Counted from the stretch's first letter, positions 33,203-42,548 are shown. The stretch is 64,000 nucleotides of DNA from Zobellia barbeyronii (GCF_018603515.1 NZ_JACATN010000004.1:744001-808000), one strand, 5' to 3'. Notes: generated from the sequence alone by a model not told the origin. Translations and numbers: made by a program.

Positions 33203-33463
33203 TTAAGCCTCAAAAGGCTCAATGGAAACAAAAGATTTCCCTCCTGCTTTCTTTTCAAACTTTACTAGTCCGTCTACACGGGCATGTAATGTATGATCTT
33301 TACCGGCATACACATTCTCACCTGGATTGTGTCTTGTACCACGTTGTCTAACGATGATATTTCCGGCAATAGCAGCTTGGCCACCAAAAATCTTAACGCC
33401 TAAACGTTTGGATTCCGATTCCCTACCGTTTTTAGAACTACCTACACCTTTTTTGTGTGCCAT
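33203..33463 (-). CDS. rpmA: 50S ribosomal protein L27
   Basis: Component of the large ribosomal subunit whose N-terminus reaches the peptidyl transferase centre. The 86-residue protein begins [24 protein letters not shown], the family signature, and needs no N-terminal processing, unlike in Firmicutes. It is cotranscribed with rplU, 79 bp upstream. Confidence 0.98.
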   Translation of the reverse strand: MAHKKGVGSSKNGRESESKRLGVKIFGGQAAIAGNIIVRQRGTRHNPGENVYAGKDHTLHARVDGLVKFEKKAGGKSFVSIEPFEA

Positions 33464-33542
33464 GATATTAGTTTTTAAATAGTGCTTCCGTCAGTAAAAC
33501 TTTAGGATGCACGTTATTGATTATACTTTAAGGGGTTAGCAA

Positions 33543-34190
33543 TTATGCTTTACCACCGTCTAATTCGTCTTGCCATTTCTTCAACTCATCCCATTTACCT
33601 TCAGCAGCTAATTTAGCTTGTGCAGGCCATGTATCAGTTACGTGGTTACCACGTACATCTGCGATGATTTCAGAAATCTTAGCGGCATCAGCTTTTGCCA
33701 ATTCAGCAAATGTAGAAATACCTGCAGCGATTAAAGTCTCGGCAATTTTTGGTCCGATACCTTCAACTTTTTTCAAGTCGTCTGCTTTTTCAGATTTTTT
33801 AGGAGCAGCAGCTTTTGGCGCAGCTTCCTTTTTAGCAGGCTTCTCCTCTTTCTTAGGAGCAGCAGCTTTCTTACCACCTTTCGCAACGATACTCTCGATT
33901 ACGATTTCGGTCAAAGCTTGACGGTGACCATTTTTAACTTGGTACCCTTTACGTCTCTTTTTCTTGAAGACGATTACTTTGTCACCTCTTAGGTGTTTAA
34001 CGACTTTTGCCTCAATAGTGGCTCCGTCTATAGCCGGGGCGCCTACAGTAATGTCCGATCCGTCTGCTAAAAGAAGTACATTGTCAAAAGTTACCTTTTT
34101 TCCTTCTTCAGCTTGTAAACGGTGAACATACACTTTTTGGTCTTTCGCAACTTTAAATTGCTGCCCTGCCATCTCTACGATTGCGTACAT
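33543..34190 (-). CDS. rplU: 50S ribosomal protein L21 with C-terminal helix-hairpin-helix domain
   Basis: Residues 1-104 are a complete L21 (MYAIVEMAGQQFKVAKDQKV, KHLRGDKVIVFKKKRRKGYQVKNGHRQ), which binds 23S rRNA. The protein then continues with a Lys/Ala/Pro linker (about 105-136) and a domain of about 75 residues, KKVEGIGPKIAETLIAAGISTFAELAKAD, a double helix-hairpin-helix of the kind that binds nucleic acids. At 215 residues it is twice the normal length. The extension is seen in other Flavobacteriaceae, from memory. No stop or frameshift separates the parts. Confidence 0.95.
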   Translation of the reverse strand: MYAIVEMAGQQFKVAKDQKVYVHRLQAEEGKKVTFDNVLLLADGSDITVGAPAIDGATIEAKVVKHLRGDKVIVFKKKRRKGYQVKNGHRQALTEIVIESIVAKGGKKAAAPKKEEKPAKKEAAPKAAAPKKSEKADDLKKVEGIGPKIAETLIAAGISTFAELAKADAAKISEIIADVRGNHVTDTWPAQAKLAAEGKWDELKKWQDELDGGKA

Positions 34191-34218
34191 AATTGTGTAT
34201 ATATTAGTTTATTGTTTT

Positions 34219-34239
34219 CGCTAATTTTTTCAATTAGCG
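34219..34239 (-). promoter_or_regulatory. Hairpin at the 5' end of the rplU-rpmA leader
   Basis: CGCTAATT / AATTAGCG 8-bp stem with a 5-nt loop, beginning at or just after the predicted transcription start and 29 bp before the rplU ATG. It could stabilise the mRNA or be a site for autoregulation by L21. Confidence 0.45.
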
Positions 34240-34243
34240 GATG

Positions 34244-34273
34244 CAAATATACGTCTAAATCGTTAACCCACAA
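34244..34273 (-). promoter_or_regulatory. Promoter of rplU-rpmA
   Basis: Minus strand TTG at 34273-34271, 19-nt spacer, TATATTTG at 34251-34244. This is the best full match in the window to the Bacteroidota promoter TTTG-N19-TAnnTTTG. Confidence 0.75.
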
Positions 34274-34323
34274 GTGTTTTTTATAAATTTTACCCTCGTT
34301 TTATGGGCAAAAACGACAAAAAT

Positions 34324-34350
34324 AAAGCTGCAAATCATCTTTGCAGCTTT
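34324..34350 (-). terminator. Hairpin terminator after the DUF4199 gene
   Basis: AAAGCTGCAAA / TTTGCAGCTTT 11-bp perfect stem, 5-nt loop, followed on the minus strand by ATTTTTG. Confidence 0.85.
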
Positions 34351-34375
34351 AACTTCATTTTATTCCAAGTATTTA

Positions 34376-34840
34376 TCACGTATTGTTGACCAATTTTCTT
34401 TTTAGATTACGGCTAGTTTTAAACAGTTGCATGAACGATAATGTCAGCACCACCGTTGTTGCAAAACCCATAACGGCAACAGTAAAAAATACAATACCTT
34501 CAAAACTTTTATAATCTTTAAACCAAACTGTTGAAAGCTGTTCTAAAAACAACATATTAACCTCTGTACTGTATAATGCAAAGAAAATAGTAAATGTAAA
34601 GGTTGCCACAAAACCGGTTATAAGTCCCGCAGTAAAACCTTTTCCGTAATCAAAACTATCTGGGTCCTTTAACTTAAAAGCCTTTATAGCTTCGTAAATT
34701 CCTCCTGCCGTAATAATACCATTAAACAGACTAAAGAAAATATTGGTATGCAAGTTGAATAATGAGAGAATCAAAAAATAAGCAATTAAGCAACCGCTAG
34801 TAGCGATTCCAAATCGAATGGGTTGTGCGAATTGTTTCAT
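34376..34840 (-). CDS. DUF4199 family membrane protein
   Basis: A 154-residue inner-membrane protein with four hydrophobic helices (about 10-30, 36-53, 69-90 and 113-137). It carries the family hallmark GIYEAIKAFKLKDPDSFDYGKGFTAGLITGFVATFTFTIFFALY. The function of DUF4199 proteins is unknown. The gene is monocistronic. Confidence 0.8.
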   Translation of the reverse strand: MKQFAQPIRFGIATSGCLIAYFLILSLFNLHTNIFFSLFNGIITAGGIYEAIKAFKLKDPDSFDYGKGFTAGLITGFVATFTFTIFFALYSTEVNMLFLEQLSTVWFKDYKSFEGIVFFTVAVMGFATTVVLTLSFMQLFKTSRNLKRKLVNNT

Positions 34841-35007
34841 TTTCTAAGTTTTTGAAGTTCAATTCTTTAAGGTAGTAAATTTTTCAAAACAACACTACAA
34901 AAACTTGTTAAAGGATTCTACGGGAAGTAATTTTTCTTACAAAAAAGATATATTCGTGTAACAATCCTAAATGCTCGGCTACTAACTTAGCATCTAAACA
35001 CTATACT

Positions 35008-36330
35008 ATGAAAAATAAATTACTATCAGGAGGTTTCCTCCTCCTAGCCGGGTTTTGCCTTCAAGCGCAAGAGGTAACGTACGAAGAGTACGAACTGGAC
35101 AATGGTCTTCACGTCATACTCCATCAAGATAAAACTGCGCCCTTGGTTACCACATCTGTAATGTACCATGTGGGCGGTAAGGACCGTACTGACGGGCGCA
35201 CTGGTTTTGCCCACTTTTTTGAACACCTCCTTTTTGAAGGTACTGATAATATAGAACGTGGAAAATGGTTTGAAATCGTTTCTTCTCATGGCGGTAAGAA
35301 TAACGCCAATACCTCTCAAGACCGCACCTATTACTACGAAGTCTTTCCTTCTAACAACCTAAAACTAGGACTCTGGCTCGAATCTGAGCGTATGCTGCAC
35401 CCCGTGATTGACCAAAAAGGAATAAACACCCAACAAGAAGTGGTAAAAGAAGAAAAACGACTGCGATATGATAATAGGCCTTACGGCCAACTGATTACGG
35501 AAGTTGGCAAGAATTTATTTAAAAAACATCCTTATAAAGACCCTAACATTGGGTACATGAAAGATTTGGACGCTGCAACCTTGGAAGATGTAATTGCTTA
35601 TAATCACAAGTATTATGTGCCCAACAATGCAGTCCTAGTAGTTGCCGGAGATATTAATGTGCCGGATACCAAAAAAATGATAGAAGACTATTTCGGCCCC
35701 ATACCTAAAGGAGAAGACGTAACCCGTAGTTATCCTAAAGAAGACCCTATTCTAACCGAAGTTAGAGCCAAGGCTTACGACGCCAACATACAGATTCCCG
35801 CCTCTGTTATCTCCTATAGAACTCCAGGTTTTAAGGAAAGAGACGCTTATGTACTAGATATGATATCTACTTATTTAAGTGACGGGCGCAGTTCAAAACT
35901 GTATAAGAAAATGGTGGATGACCAAAAGCAGGCATTACAAGTTGGCGCTTTTAATGTAGGGCAAGAAGATTATGGCATGTATTTGGTTTATGCGCTTCCA
36001 GTAGGAGAAACTGGTTTAGAAACTCTGGTTACCGAAATGGAAGAAGAGATTGCTAAAGTTAGAGACAGTCTAATTTCCGAGAGAGACCATCAAAAACTAT
36101 TGAATAAGTTCGAGAACCAATTTGTAAACTCAAACTCTAGCGTTGAGGGTATTGCAAATTCATTGGCCCGTAATTATTTACTTTATGGTGATACTGAATT
36201 GATCAATAAAGAAATTGACATCTTTAGATCTATTACACGTGAAGAAATTATGGAAGTAGCTAATAAGTATTTGAGACCAGATCAGCGGGTAATTATAGAT
36301 TACCTTCCTGAAGAACCTCAATCTAACTAA
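35008..36330 (+). CDS. M16 family zinc peptidase (catalytic subunit)
   Basis: A 440-residue exported metallopeptidase with signal peptide MKNKLLSGGFLLLAGFCLQA. The inverted zinc motif HFFEH is at residues 69-73 (His69, Glu72, His73), and the third ligand Glu lies in the QQEVVKEEKR helix near 146. Two M16 half-domains are present, as in the short M16B type, so it needs a partner half. The next gene, 31 bp downstream, encodes that partner. Degradation of periplasmic peptides is likely. Confidence 0.92.
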   Translation: MKNKLLSGGFLLLAGFCLQAQEVTYEEYELDNGLHVILHQDKTAPLVTTSVMYHVGGKDRTDGRTGFAHFFEHLLFEGTDNIERGKWFEIVSSHGGKNNANTSQDRTYYYEVFPSNNLKLGLWLESERMLHPVIDQKGINTQQEVVKEEKRLRYDNRPYGQLITEVGKNLFKKHPYKDPNIGYMKDLDAATLEDVIAYNHKYYVPNNAVLVVAGDINVPDTKKMIEDYFGPIPKGEDVTRSYPKEDPILTEVRAKAYDANIQIPASVISYRTPGFKERDAYVLDMISTYLSDGRSSKLYKKMVDDQKQALQVGAFNVGQEDYGMYLVYALPVGETGLETLVTEMEEEIAKVRDSLISERDHQKLLNKFENQFVNSNSSVEGIANSLARNYLLYGDTELINKEIDIFRSITREEIMEVANKYLRPDQRVIIDYLPEEPQSN

Positions 36331-36360
36331 TTCATTCGCTTTAAAGTAAAAACACTATAC

Positions 36361-38430
36361 ATGAAAAATATATTTACAACCCTATTCTTTCTTGCTTTTG
36401 CCCTAGTTGCAGAGGCACAGGTAGACCGTACCCAAATGCCGGAAGCAGGTCCTGCACCGGAAATAAATCTAAAAGACCCACAGACTTTTGAACTTAGAAA
36501 CGGACTTAAAGTTTTAGTAGTAGAAAACCATAAACTTCCAAGAGTATCTATTCAATTGAGTATTGACAACCCTCCTGTTCTAGAAGGAGCTAAAGCAGGG
36601 GTTTCAACACTAACAGGTAGTCTTTTAGGAAAAGGTTCCAAGAATATCAAAAAAGACGATTTTAATGAAGAAGTAGACTTTTTAGGCGCCCGCATTAATT
36701 TTGGTTCACAGAGTGCTTTTGCCAGTTCGCTTTCAAAATATTTTCCAAGAATATTGGAACTGATGGCAGATGCCGGTTTAAACCCAAACTTCACTCAGGT
36801 TGAATTTGATAAAGAAAAACAGAAGATTTTAACGGGATTAAAATCGGAAGAAAAAAGTGTTACTGCCATTTCAGGAAGAGTTGGCTTGGCTTTGGCTTAC
36901 AGTAAAAAGCACCCTTATGGCGAATTCATGACCGAAGAGAGCATCAACAAGGTTACCCTTACAGATGTTATTCAGTTTTATGAAGACTATTTTGTTCCTG
37001 CCAACGCTTATTTAGTGGTTGTAGGCGATATAAAATTTGATGATGTAAAAACTTTGGTCGAAGAACAGTTTACCCCGTGGACAAAAGCAGTACCACCTTC
37101 ATTTGGCTTCTCTAAACCTGCAGATGCACAATATGCACAAATCAACTTTGTAGATGTGCCCAATGCTGTTCAATCAGAAATCACAGTAGAGAACTTGGTA
37201 AGCCTTCAGAAAAAAGACCCTGATTACCTTTCTGCACTTATGGCAAATGAAATCTTAGGCGGCGGCGGTGAAGGACGTTTATTCTTAAACCTCCGTGAAG
37301 ACAAAGCATACACTTACGGCTCCTACTCAAGTCTAGGTAACGACAAGTATGTACCTGCTCGTTTTAGAGCTACTGCAAGTGTTAGAAATGCCGTTACCGA
37401 TAGCTCTGTTGTAGAAATTCTAAAAGAAATTGAACGTATCCGTACTGAGCCGGTTACCAAGGAAGAGTTAGAAAACACCAAAGCTAAATATACCGGTCGG
37501 TTTGTGATGGCGTTAGAAGACCCTTCTACTATAGCAGACTATGCGTTAGAGATAGAAACCGAAAATTTACCTAAGGATTTTTACAAAACGTATCTTGAAA
37601 AAATCAACGCTATTACTATTGAAGATGTACAGCAGGCAGCACAGAAATATATAAAGCCTGATAATGTTCGTATTGTAGTAGCAGGTAAAGGTAGCGAAGT
37701 CCTTGGAAATCTTGAAAACGTAACTTTTAAAGGCCGAAAAGTTCCTATTAAGTATTTTGACAAATATGCGAATGCTACAGAAAAGCAAGATTACAATACT
37801 AGTGTACCCACAGATGTAACGGCCAATACCGTATTGAACAAATACATTGAAGCCATTGGCGGAAAAGAAAAATTAGAAGCCGTAACGTCTTATTCTCTCC
37901 TGGCTGAAGCCGAATTGCAAGGCATGAAACTAAACTTAGAGGTTAAAAAAACCAATAAGGACCAGTTTATGCAAGATGTAAAAATGTCCGGAAACTCAAT
38001 GAGCAAGCAAGTCTTTAATGGAGACAAGGGCTACATGGTGATGCAGGGACAGAAAAAGGATATGGGTCCAGATGAAATAGAAAAAGTAAAAGGTGAATCT
38101 GCTCCTTTTCCAGAACTGAATTACCTCAACACTGATATTACTTTGGAAGGCACAGAAAGTATTGACGGCAAAAAGGCCTACAAGCTGAAAATATCCGAAG
38201 AGAAAACAGCTTTCTATGATGTTGAAACTGGTTTGAAAGTACAAGAAGCTACCACAGCTGAAATGGGCGGACAGAGCATCACTAGTATTATAAACTACTT
38301 AGACTACAAAGAGGTATCAGGAATACAGTTCCCATTTACCATGGCGCAGACCGTAGGTCCTCAGAGTTTTGAATTTAAAGTTTCAGAAATAAAAGTAAAT
38401 GAAGGTACTTCAGATACGGATTTTGAATAG
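36361..38430 (+). CDS. M16-like non-catalytic subunit with C-terminal beta domain
   Basis: A 689-residue exported protein (signal peptide MKNIFTTLFFLAFALVAEA). The first half (about 45-440) is an M16 fold without the HxxEH motif; the corresponding region reads LTGSLLGKGSKNIKKDDF. This is typical for the partner that supplies an Arg/Tyr pair to the active peptidase. Residues about 480-689 form a separate domain (YIEAIGGKEKLEAVTSYSLLAEAELQGMKLNLEV, KKAYKLKI, FDFE-like tail) resembling outer-membrane lipoprotein-sorting folds. Such fusions occur in Bacteroidota. Confidence 0.88.
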   Translation: MKNIFTTLFFLAFALVAEAQVDRTQMPEAGPAPEINLKDPQTFELRNGLKVLVVENHKLPRVSIQLSIDNPPVLEGAKAGVSTLTGSLLGKGSKNIKKDDFNEEVDFLGARINFGSQSAFASSLSKYFPRILELMADAGLNPNFTQVEFDKEKQKILTGLKSEEKSVTAISGRVGLALAYSKKHPYGEFMTEESINKVTLTDVIQFYEDYFVPANAYLVVVGDIKFDDVKTLVEEQFTPWTKAVPPSFGFSKPADAQYAQINFVDVPNAVQSEITVENLVSLQKKDPDYLSALMANEILGGGGEGRLFLNLREDKAYTYGSYSSLGNDKYVPARFRATASVRNAVTDSSVVEILKEIERIRTEPVTKEELENTKAKYTGRFVMALEDPSTIADYALEIETENLPKDFYKTYLEKINAITIEDVQQAAQKYIKPDNVRIVVAGKGSEVLGNLENVTFKGRKVPIKYFDKYANATEKQDYNTSVPTDVTANTVLNKYIEAIGGKEKLEAVTSYSLLAEAELQGMKLNLEVKKTNKDQFMQDVKMSGNSMSKQVFNGDKGYMVMQGQKKDMGPDEIEKVKGESAPFPELNYLNTDITLEGTESIDGKKAYKLKISEEKTAFYDVETGLKVQEATTAEMGGQSITSIINYLDYKEVSGIQFPFTMAQTVGPQSFEFKVSEIKVNEGTSDTDFE

Positions 38431-38455
38431 AAGTCGTATTTGAATACTATTTTAT

Positions 38456-38504
38456 GTGCGGTCGTAGCGTTTGGGAAATTACCTCCCCTACCTTACGACC
38501 GTAC
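38456..38504. terminator. Possible long-stem hairpin after the M16 operon
   Basis: GTGCGGTCGTA / TACGACCGTAC (one mismatch) flanks a 27-nt loop that has pairing of its own (GGGAAATT, ACCTCCC). It lies between the convergent M16 and imelysin genes. No T-tract, so the assignment is weak. Confidence 0.35.
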
Positions 38505-38591
38505 TTCATTTTACGTTCACACTAAACCAGCCTACCTCATACACACTGCTATTGATCAGGTAATTATACTATAAAAATACCATTCAGTTTT

Positions 38592-39698
38592 TTAATCTCC
38601 ATCATTGTCGTTAAACGTTACTACAATGTTAGCAGCACTTGAATAATCGTTTTTCAATAAAGCAATAATCTCGGTAACCGCATCTCTTAACTCTACAATT
38701 TTTTCGGGATTATTGACGGCTAGGTTTTGTAAGCTTTCATCGGTTTCATTGAATAAGGCAATAGCCTCATGAAATTCGTCAAGAATTAAATCATTCAAGT
38801 CAGCTCGATCTAAAACATCAACTAAGTAATCTTCCATTCCAAAACCTTCTCCTTCAAAATTACCTGTATAGGTTTTCTGTAATACTTCTAAATTGACAAG
38901 TATAGCTTCTCTTGATGTTCCACTATAAAATGCCTCTAAACGTAATTCTGGACTTTCTGCATTGTTTATTATCTGTTCTAACTTCTTTAATTTAATTGTC
39001 TCCAATTCTGCTATTACGGCATTTACAGTTAAATTTTGACTTCCGTTCACACCGCTTTCAAGCCTCGTTTTAAAGGAAGATTCCGTAGCAACCCACAACT
39101 CCTGCAGACTCTTGGCATTCGTATTTAGATTTTTGGCCAATGACACCAAATAATCCAAACGATTTTGTGCGTTTTCATCGGCACTCATTTCATCTAAAAC
39201 CTTAGCTTCCGTAGTATGAAAAAGCAAATATTCAATAGCACCATATCCTTTTGACAAAACTCCCAAATTAGCAATATAGTCTTCATCAATAACTGTCTCA
39301 CCTGCAATGCTTCCTTTAATTGCATCAACGTTTACCGGCCACTCATGAATTTGAGAGTGAACAAAAGAATTTCTTACAACCCCTATATTGTAAGCTTCTG
39401 CCTGTTCCCAAAACATAAAGGCTTCTGACCAAGTGTTTTTAAGGTCTGTCAAAGATTTTTCCGTAGGAAGCTCTTTAAACGCATTCACCGCTTCCATTAA
39501 TTTTTGAGTCAGCGCAATATGCTCTGCCTGTAATGGTTCTATTTGCGCATCGTACAAATTCTCAATTTGCAACCTACGTCCTTCTTCAATACTGATGGTT
39601 TCCACTACTGCCTGATTATCGTCAGACCCACAAGAAATATTCAGGGCAAGAGCGCCACAAAATAGACTTACATATACTATTGCCTTTTGGTATTTCAT
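38592..39698 (-). CDS. Imelysin-family lipoprotein
   Basis: A 368-residue lipoprotein (MKYQKAIVYVSLFCGALALNISC, lipobox). The all-helical body belongs to the imelysin / EfeO-M75 group: WSEAFMFWEQAEAYNIG, IHEWPVNVDAI, and GYGAIEYLLFH, which takes the place of the GxHxxE motif (here GAIEYLLF without the His). Such proteins bind iron or iron carriers in the periplasm or outer membrane. The operon order here is imelysin (41212), di-haem oxidoreductase (39712), then this gene. It may be a non-metal-binding paralog. Confidence 0.82.
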   Translation of the reverse strand: MKYQKAIVYVSLFCGALALNISCGSDDNQAVVETISIEEGRRLQIENLYDAQIEPLQAEHIALTQKLMEAVNAFKELPTEKSLTDLKNTWSEAFMFWEQAEAYNIGVVRNSFVHSQIHEWPVNVDAIKGSIAGETVIDEDYIANLGVLSKGYGAIEYLLFHTTEAKVLDEMSADENAQNRLDYLVSLAKNLNTNAKSLQELWVATESSFKTRLESGVNGSQNLTVNAVIAELETIKLKKLEQIINNAESPELRLEAFYSGTSREAILVNLEVLQKTYTGNFEGEGFGMEDYLVDVLDRADLNDLILDEFHEAIALFNETDESLQNLAVNNPEKIVELRDAVTEIIALLKNDYSSAANIVVTFNDNDGD

Positions 39699-39711
39699 TT
39701 TACTAATTGGA

Positions 39712-41142
39712 TTATAATGTTTTAATAAATGCTATAATTTTAGTGCGTTCCTCTTTATTTAGAGCCATAAAACTGTTCTTTACCGATTCCGCTTCACCTC
39801 CATGCCATAATATGGCTTCTTCAATATTTCTTGCTCGTCCGTCATGCAACAAATTAGTATGGTCGTTTACAGTCTCAATGAGGCCAACACCCCACAAAGG
39901 CGGTGTTCTCCATTCATTCCCCGTTGCTCTAAATTCTGGAGCATCATCACCTAAACCATCTCCCATGTCGTGCAGAAGCAAATCTGTATAAGGTCTAATA
40001 GTTTGGTTTGCTAAAGCATCTATACTAGAAGTCCCTGTTTCATAAATCGCAACATGACAGCCAGTACAGTTTATAGAGGTAAAAAGTTCCTTACCCTGAA
40101 GTACTTCCTCTTCATCAAAATCACGTCTGGCAGGCACAGATAAGGTAGCCGCATAAAAAGCAACATTATCTAAATTATCATCAGGAATTTCTGGGCTTCC
40201 GCCATTAGGAATTTGATTACAGTCTAACTCTGGATTACAGTTTTCTTCAGGAAACAAAGAAGAAGTAATACCCAAATCTCCAGAAAATGCTGCCGCTACT
40301 TGTTGTTTTACCGTAGGCTGATTAGCTTTCCAACCAAACCTTCCTAATTTTAGATCGGCAGTTTCAACATCATAAACATAATTAGGACGACCTGAGATTC
40401 CATCACCATCCGAATCATTTTCATCGGCATAACTTAAAAGAACCACCTCGGGAATTGCATCTAATAATCCAAGACCTATCATTTGATTAGCAACTCTAGG
40501 TGATACCTGAACCGCTGCATTCATAGCGCCGTAGTTTAAATCTATCATTTCATAAATAGGTTTTTGTAAATCTACCGAGCTACCGTCAGGATAAGTTACT
40601 GCCACCGTTTCATAAGTGACCCTTAGGACTCCTTCTCTATTAATACCAAAAACACTATTATCTTGAAATTGCCCACCATAAATGGGATCAGGGACAGTAC
40701 CTCCGTTTGCACCGATTTCTGGCAAAGTCAATCGCAGTAACAGGCCATGCGCCAGCTCCCCTTCAAAAGCAGGAGGACGACCTCTACCATCTTTGAAATG
40801 ACAACCCGAACAAGAACGAGAATTGAAAAAAGGTCCTAGACCATCTCTTGCAGTTGTGGATGCCGGAGCTGTAACCCAACTCTGATTGAACAACGAATTA
40901 CCCACTCCAAAAGTAATCTGCTCATCTAATGATAGGCCGTCTACAGAAAAACCAAAAGCATCAGGAGAAAATATAAAAGAAGTTGCACTACCCCCAGAAA
41001 GCTCTTCATCTTCTTCCGGAATCAAAGGGGTATAATCATCCGTATTGCTACACGAAGCCGTAATTACAAGCAACCATAACAGACCGAACTTGAGTAAGAA
41101 ATTACGTTTACTACCCTTTATTTTACCACTTAATAAGTTCAT
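39712..41142 (-). CDS. Di-haem oxidoreductase lipoprotein (DUF1111)
   Basis: A 476-residue lipoprotein from ATG 41142 (a TTG at 41172 would add ten residues), with lipobox LVITASC. Two c-type haem sites are CSGCH near residue 118 and CTGCH near residue 350, each in a cytochrome-c-like fold, with the conserved CHFKDGRGRPP and ATGNEWRTPPLWGVGL blocks. DUF1111 proteins are labelled thiol oxidoreductases and often sit with imelysins; a role in iron uptake or redox change is likely. It is the middle gene of a three-gene operon. Confidence 0.88.
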   Translation of the reverse strand: MNLLSGKIKGSKRNFLLKFGLLWLLVITASCSNTDDYTPLIPEEDEELSGGSATSFIFSPDAFGFSVDGLSLDEQITFGVGNSLFNQSWVTAPASTTARDGLGPFFNSRSCSGCHFKDGRGRPPAFEGELAHGLLLRLTLPEIGANGGTVPDPIYGGQFQDNSVFGINREGVLRVTYETVAVTYPDGSSVDLQKPIYEMIDLNYGAMNAAVQVSPRVANQMIGLGLLDAIPEVVLLSYADENDSDGDGISGRPNYVYDVETADLKLGRFGWKANQPTVKQQVAAAFSGDLGITSSLFPEENCNPELDCNQIPNGGSPEIPDDNLDNVAFYAATLSVPARRDFDEEEVLQGKELFTSINCTGCHVAIYETGTSSIDALANQTIRPYTDLLLHDMGDGLGDDAPEFRATGNEWRTPPLWGVGLIETVNDHTNLLHDGRARNIEEAILWHGGEAESVKNSFMALNKEERTKIIAFIKTL

Positions 41143-41211
41143 AATAGAATAAAATAGTAAACAGGGCCGCAACTAAGCAACCCTGTTTTTCAATATTGTA
41201 AAAGACTTTTA

Positions 41212-42387
41212 CTAGTTAATTTCTAAAGGTGTTTTAGCCTCTAAAAGTTTATTTCCAAAAGCCTGAAGAGCAACAACCGCTTCTTGTACTTTAGCTCCTT
41301 CAACACCTGTTTTACCCTGTGCAATAGCAAAATCAAAAGGTATTGCCGTTGCGTTCACCGCTGTTTCAGCAGCAGCAAGCAAAGTATCTAATTCAGAAGC
41401 CAAATCTGCATCGACCTCTGCAATCAAATCAGCTAATGAAAGTCCATTTACAGAACCGTAAGCACCTGTATATACATTTTTAACACCCTCAAGATTTAAT
41501 CTAATATCGCGGTGTGTATTATCACTAAAACAAGAATGTTCATCTTCTTGATCCTGATTGTTTAATGCAACTGCCATACGCTCTACGGCCAATTCGCTGC
41601 TTGATAACTCTGCAATACTACCCAGCATATTATTTAATGCCTCTTTTTCAGATAAGGCTAAAAACGTGGCCTTGTAACTTGTTGACCAAGTATCTACAAC
41701 TTCTTGAAGGTTATCTACCAATAATTCTGCTACTACTTGTAAATATGTTCTTCTTCTATCTTGATTAGCTGCGGTGCCTCCATCTACAAAATCTGTAAAA
41801 GGTCTTTGTCCGCTTATTTTTTCAGATGGATTGGTAAGATCTTGGCCCCAAAGCAAAAACTCAATCGCATGGTAACCAACGGAAACATTTTCTTCCGTAT
41901 CACCTTCACCATTCTTAACGACCAAATTAGCCTTGGTAATCTCAAAAGTGGCATCCGTATCATTTATTAGACCTGCTGTAGCATCGCCCTCAACATAGTC
42001 TACATAAGCCTCATCCATTGGCCATGAATTCAATAAACCTTCTAAATCCTCTGTATCGCCTGTATCAATTGGTCCGTTTGCAAAACGAAAAGCCTCTGTA
42101 GTTCCATAAGATTCCCGAGAAGCCAACCAAGCTATTTTTGAAGCTTCAAAATTAACCTCAGTTGGATCGGCAACGAATGTGTCAATTGCAGTTTGTAATG
42201 CCTGAGCATCTGCAAGTGCCGCAGCGTAATTAGCCTGTACAACATCAGCATAATTTTCCATTACCTCTGCACGCACCAAAACTTCTTTTTCATCAACCTC
42301 ACTAGTACCATTATCATCATTTGAACAAGCAGATAAAATAAGGGCAAAAGCACTTAATACATATAACTTTGAAATTGGTCTTTTCAT
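41212..42387 (-). CDS. Imelysin-family lipoprotein with GxHxxE motif
   Basis: A 391-residue lipoprotein from ATG 42387 (MKRPISKLYVLSAFALILSAC, lipobox). The longer ATG start at 42438 precedes the signal and overlaps the promoter, so it is rejected. It has the imelysin motif VGYHAIEFLLWGQDL (GxHxxE, the putative metal site) and the helical repeat WLASRESYGTTEAFRFANGPID. A periplasm-facing iron-binding role is likely. It is the first gene of the operon; a promoter and a palindrome are upstream. Confidence 0.88.
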   Translation of the reverse strand: MKRPISKLYVLSAFALILSACSNDDNGTSEVDEKEVLVRAEVMENYADVVQANYAAALADAQALQTAIDTFVADPTEVNFEASKIAWLASRESYGTTEAFRFANGPIDTGDTEDLEGLLNSWPMDEAYVDYVEGDATAGLINDTDATFEITKANLVVKNGEGDTEENVSVGYHAIEFLLWGQDLTNPSEKISGQRPFTDFVDGGTAANQDRRRTYLQVVAELLVDNLQEVVDTWSTSYKATFLALSEKEALNNMLGSIAELSSSELAVERMAVALNNQDQEDEHSCFSDNTHRDIRLNLEGVKNVYTGAYGSVNGLSLADLIAEVDADLASELDTLLAAAETAVNATAIPFDFAIAQGKTGVEGAKVQEAVVALQAFGNKLLEAKTPLEIN

Positions 42388-42421
42388 TCGATTATTATTT
42401 AGACTGTTTTTAAATAGTCCG

Positions 42422-42452
42422 CAAATATATTTTTTCAAAATGAAACCGACAA
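42422..42452 (-). promoter_or_regulatory. Promoter of the imelysin operon
   Basis: Minus strand TTG at 42452-42450, 20-nt spacer, TATATTTG at 42429-42422; predicted leader about 30 nt. Confidence 0.65.
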
Positions 42453-42456
42453 CGTT

Positions 42457-42471
42457 TATTTAGATTAAATA
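42457..42471 (-). promoter_or_regulatory. Palindrome just upstream of the imelysin promoter
   Basis: TATTTA-GAT-TAAATA, a perfect 6-bp inverted repeat abutting the -33 box. Its place suits a regulator site, for example iron-responsive Fur, but the match to a known box is not established. Confidence 0.35.
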
Positions 42472-42548
42472 CAAATAATTTTATGAGTACTAGCAGTACA
42501 TTACGGATATAAACCGTAACCCACACAAGCAGAGAAGATTAAATTGAT

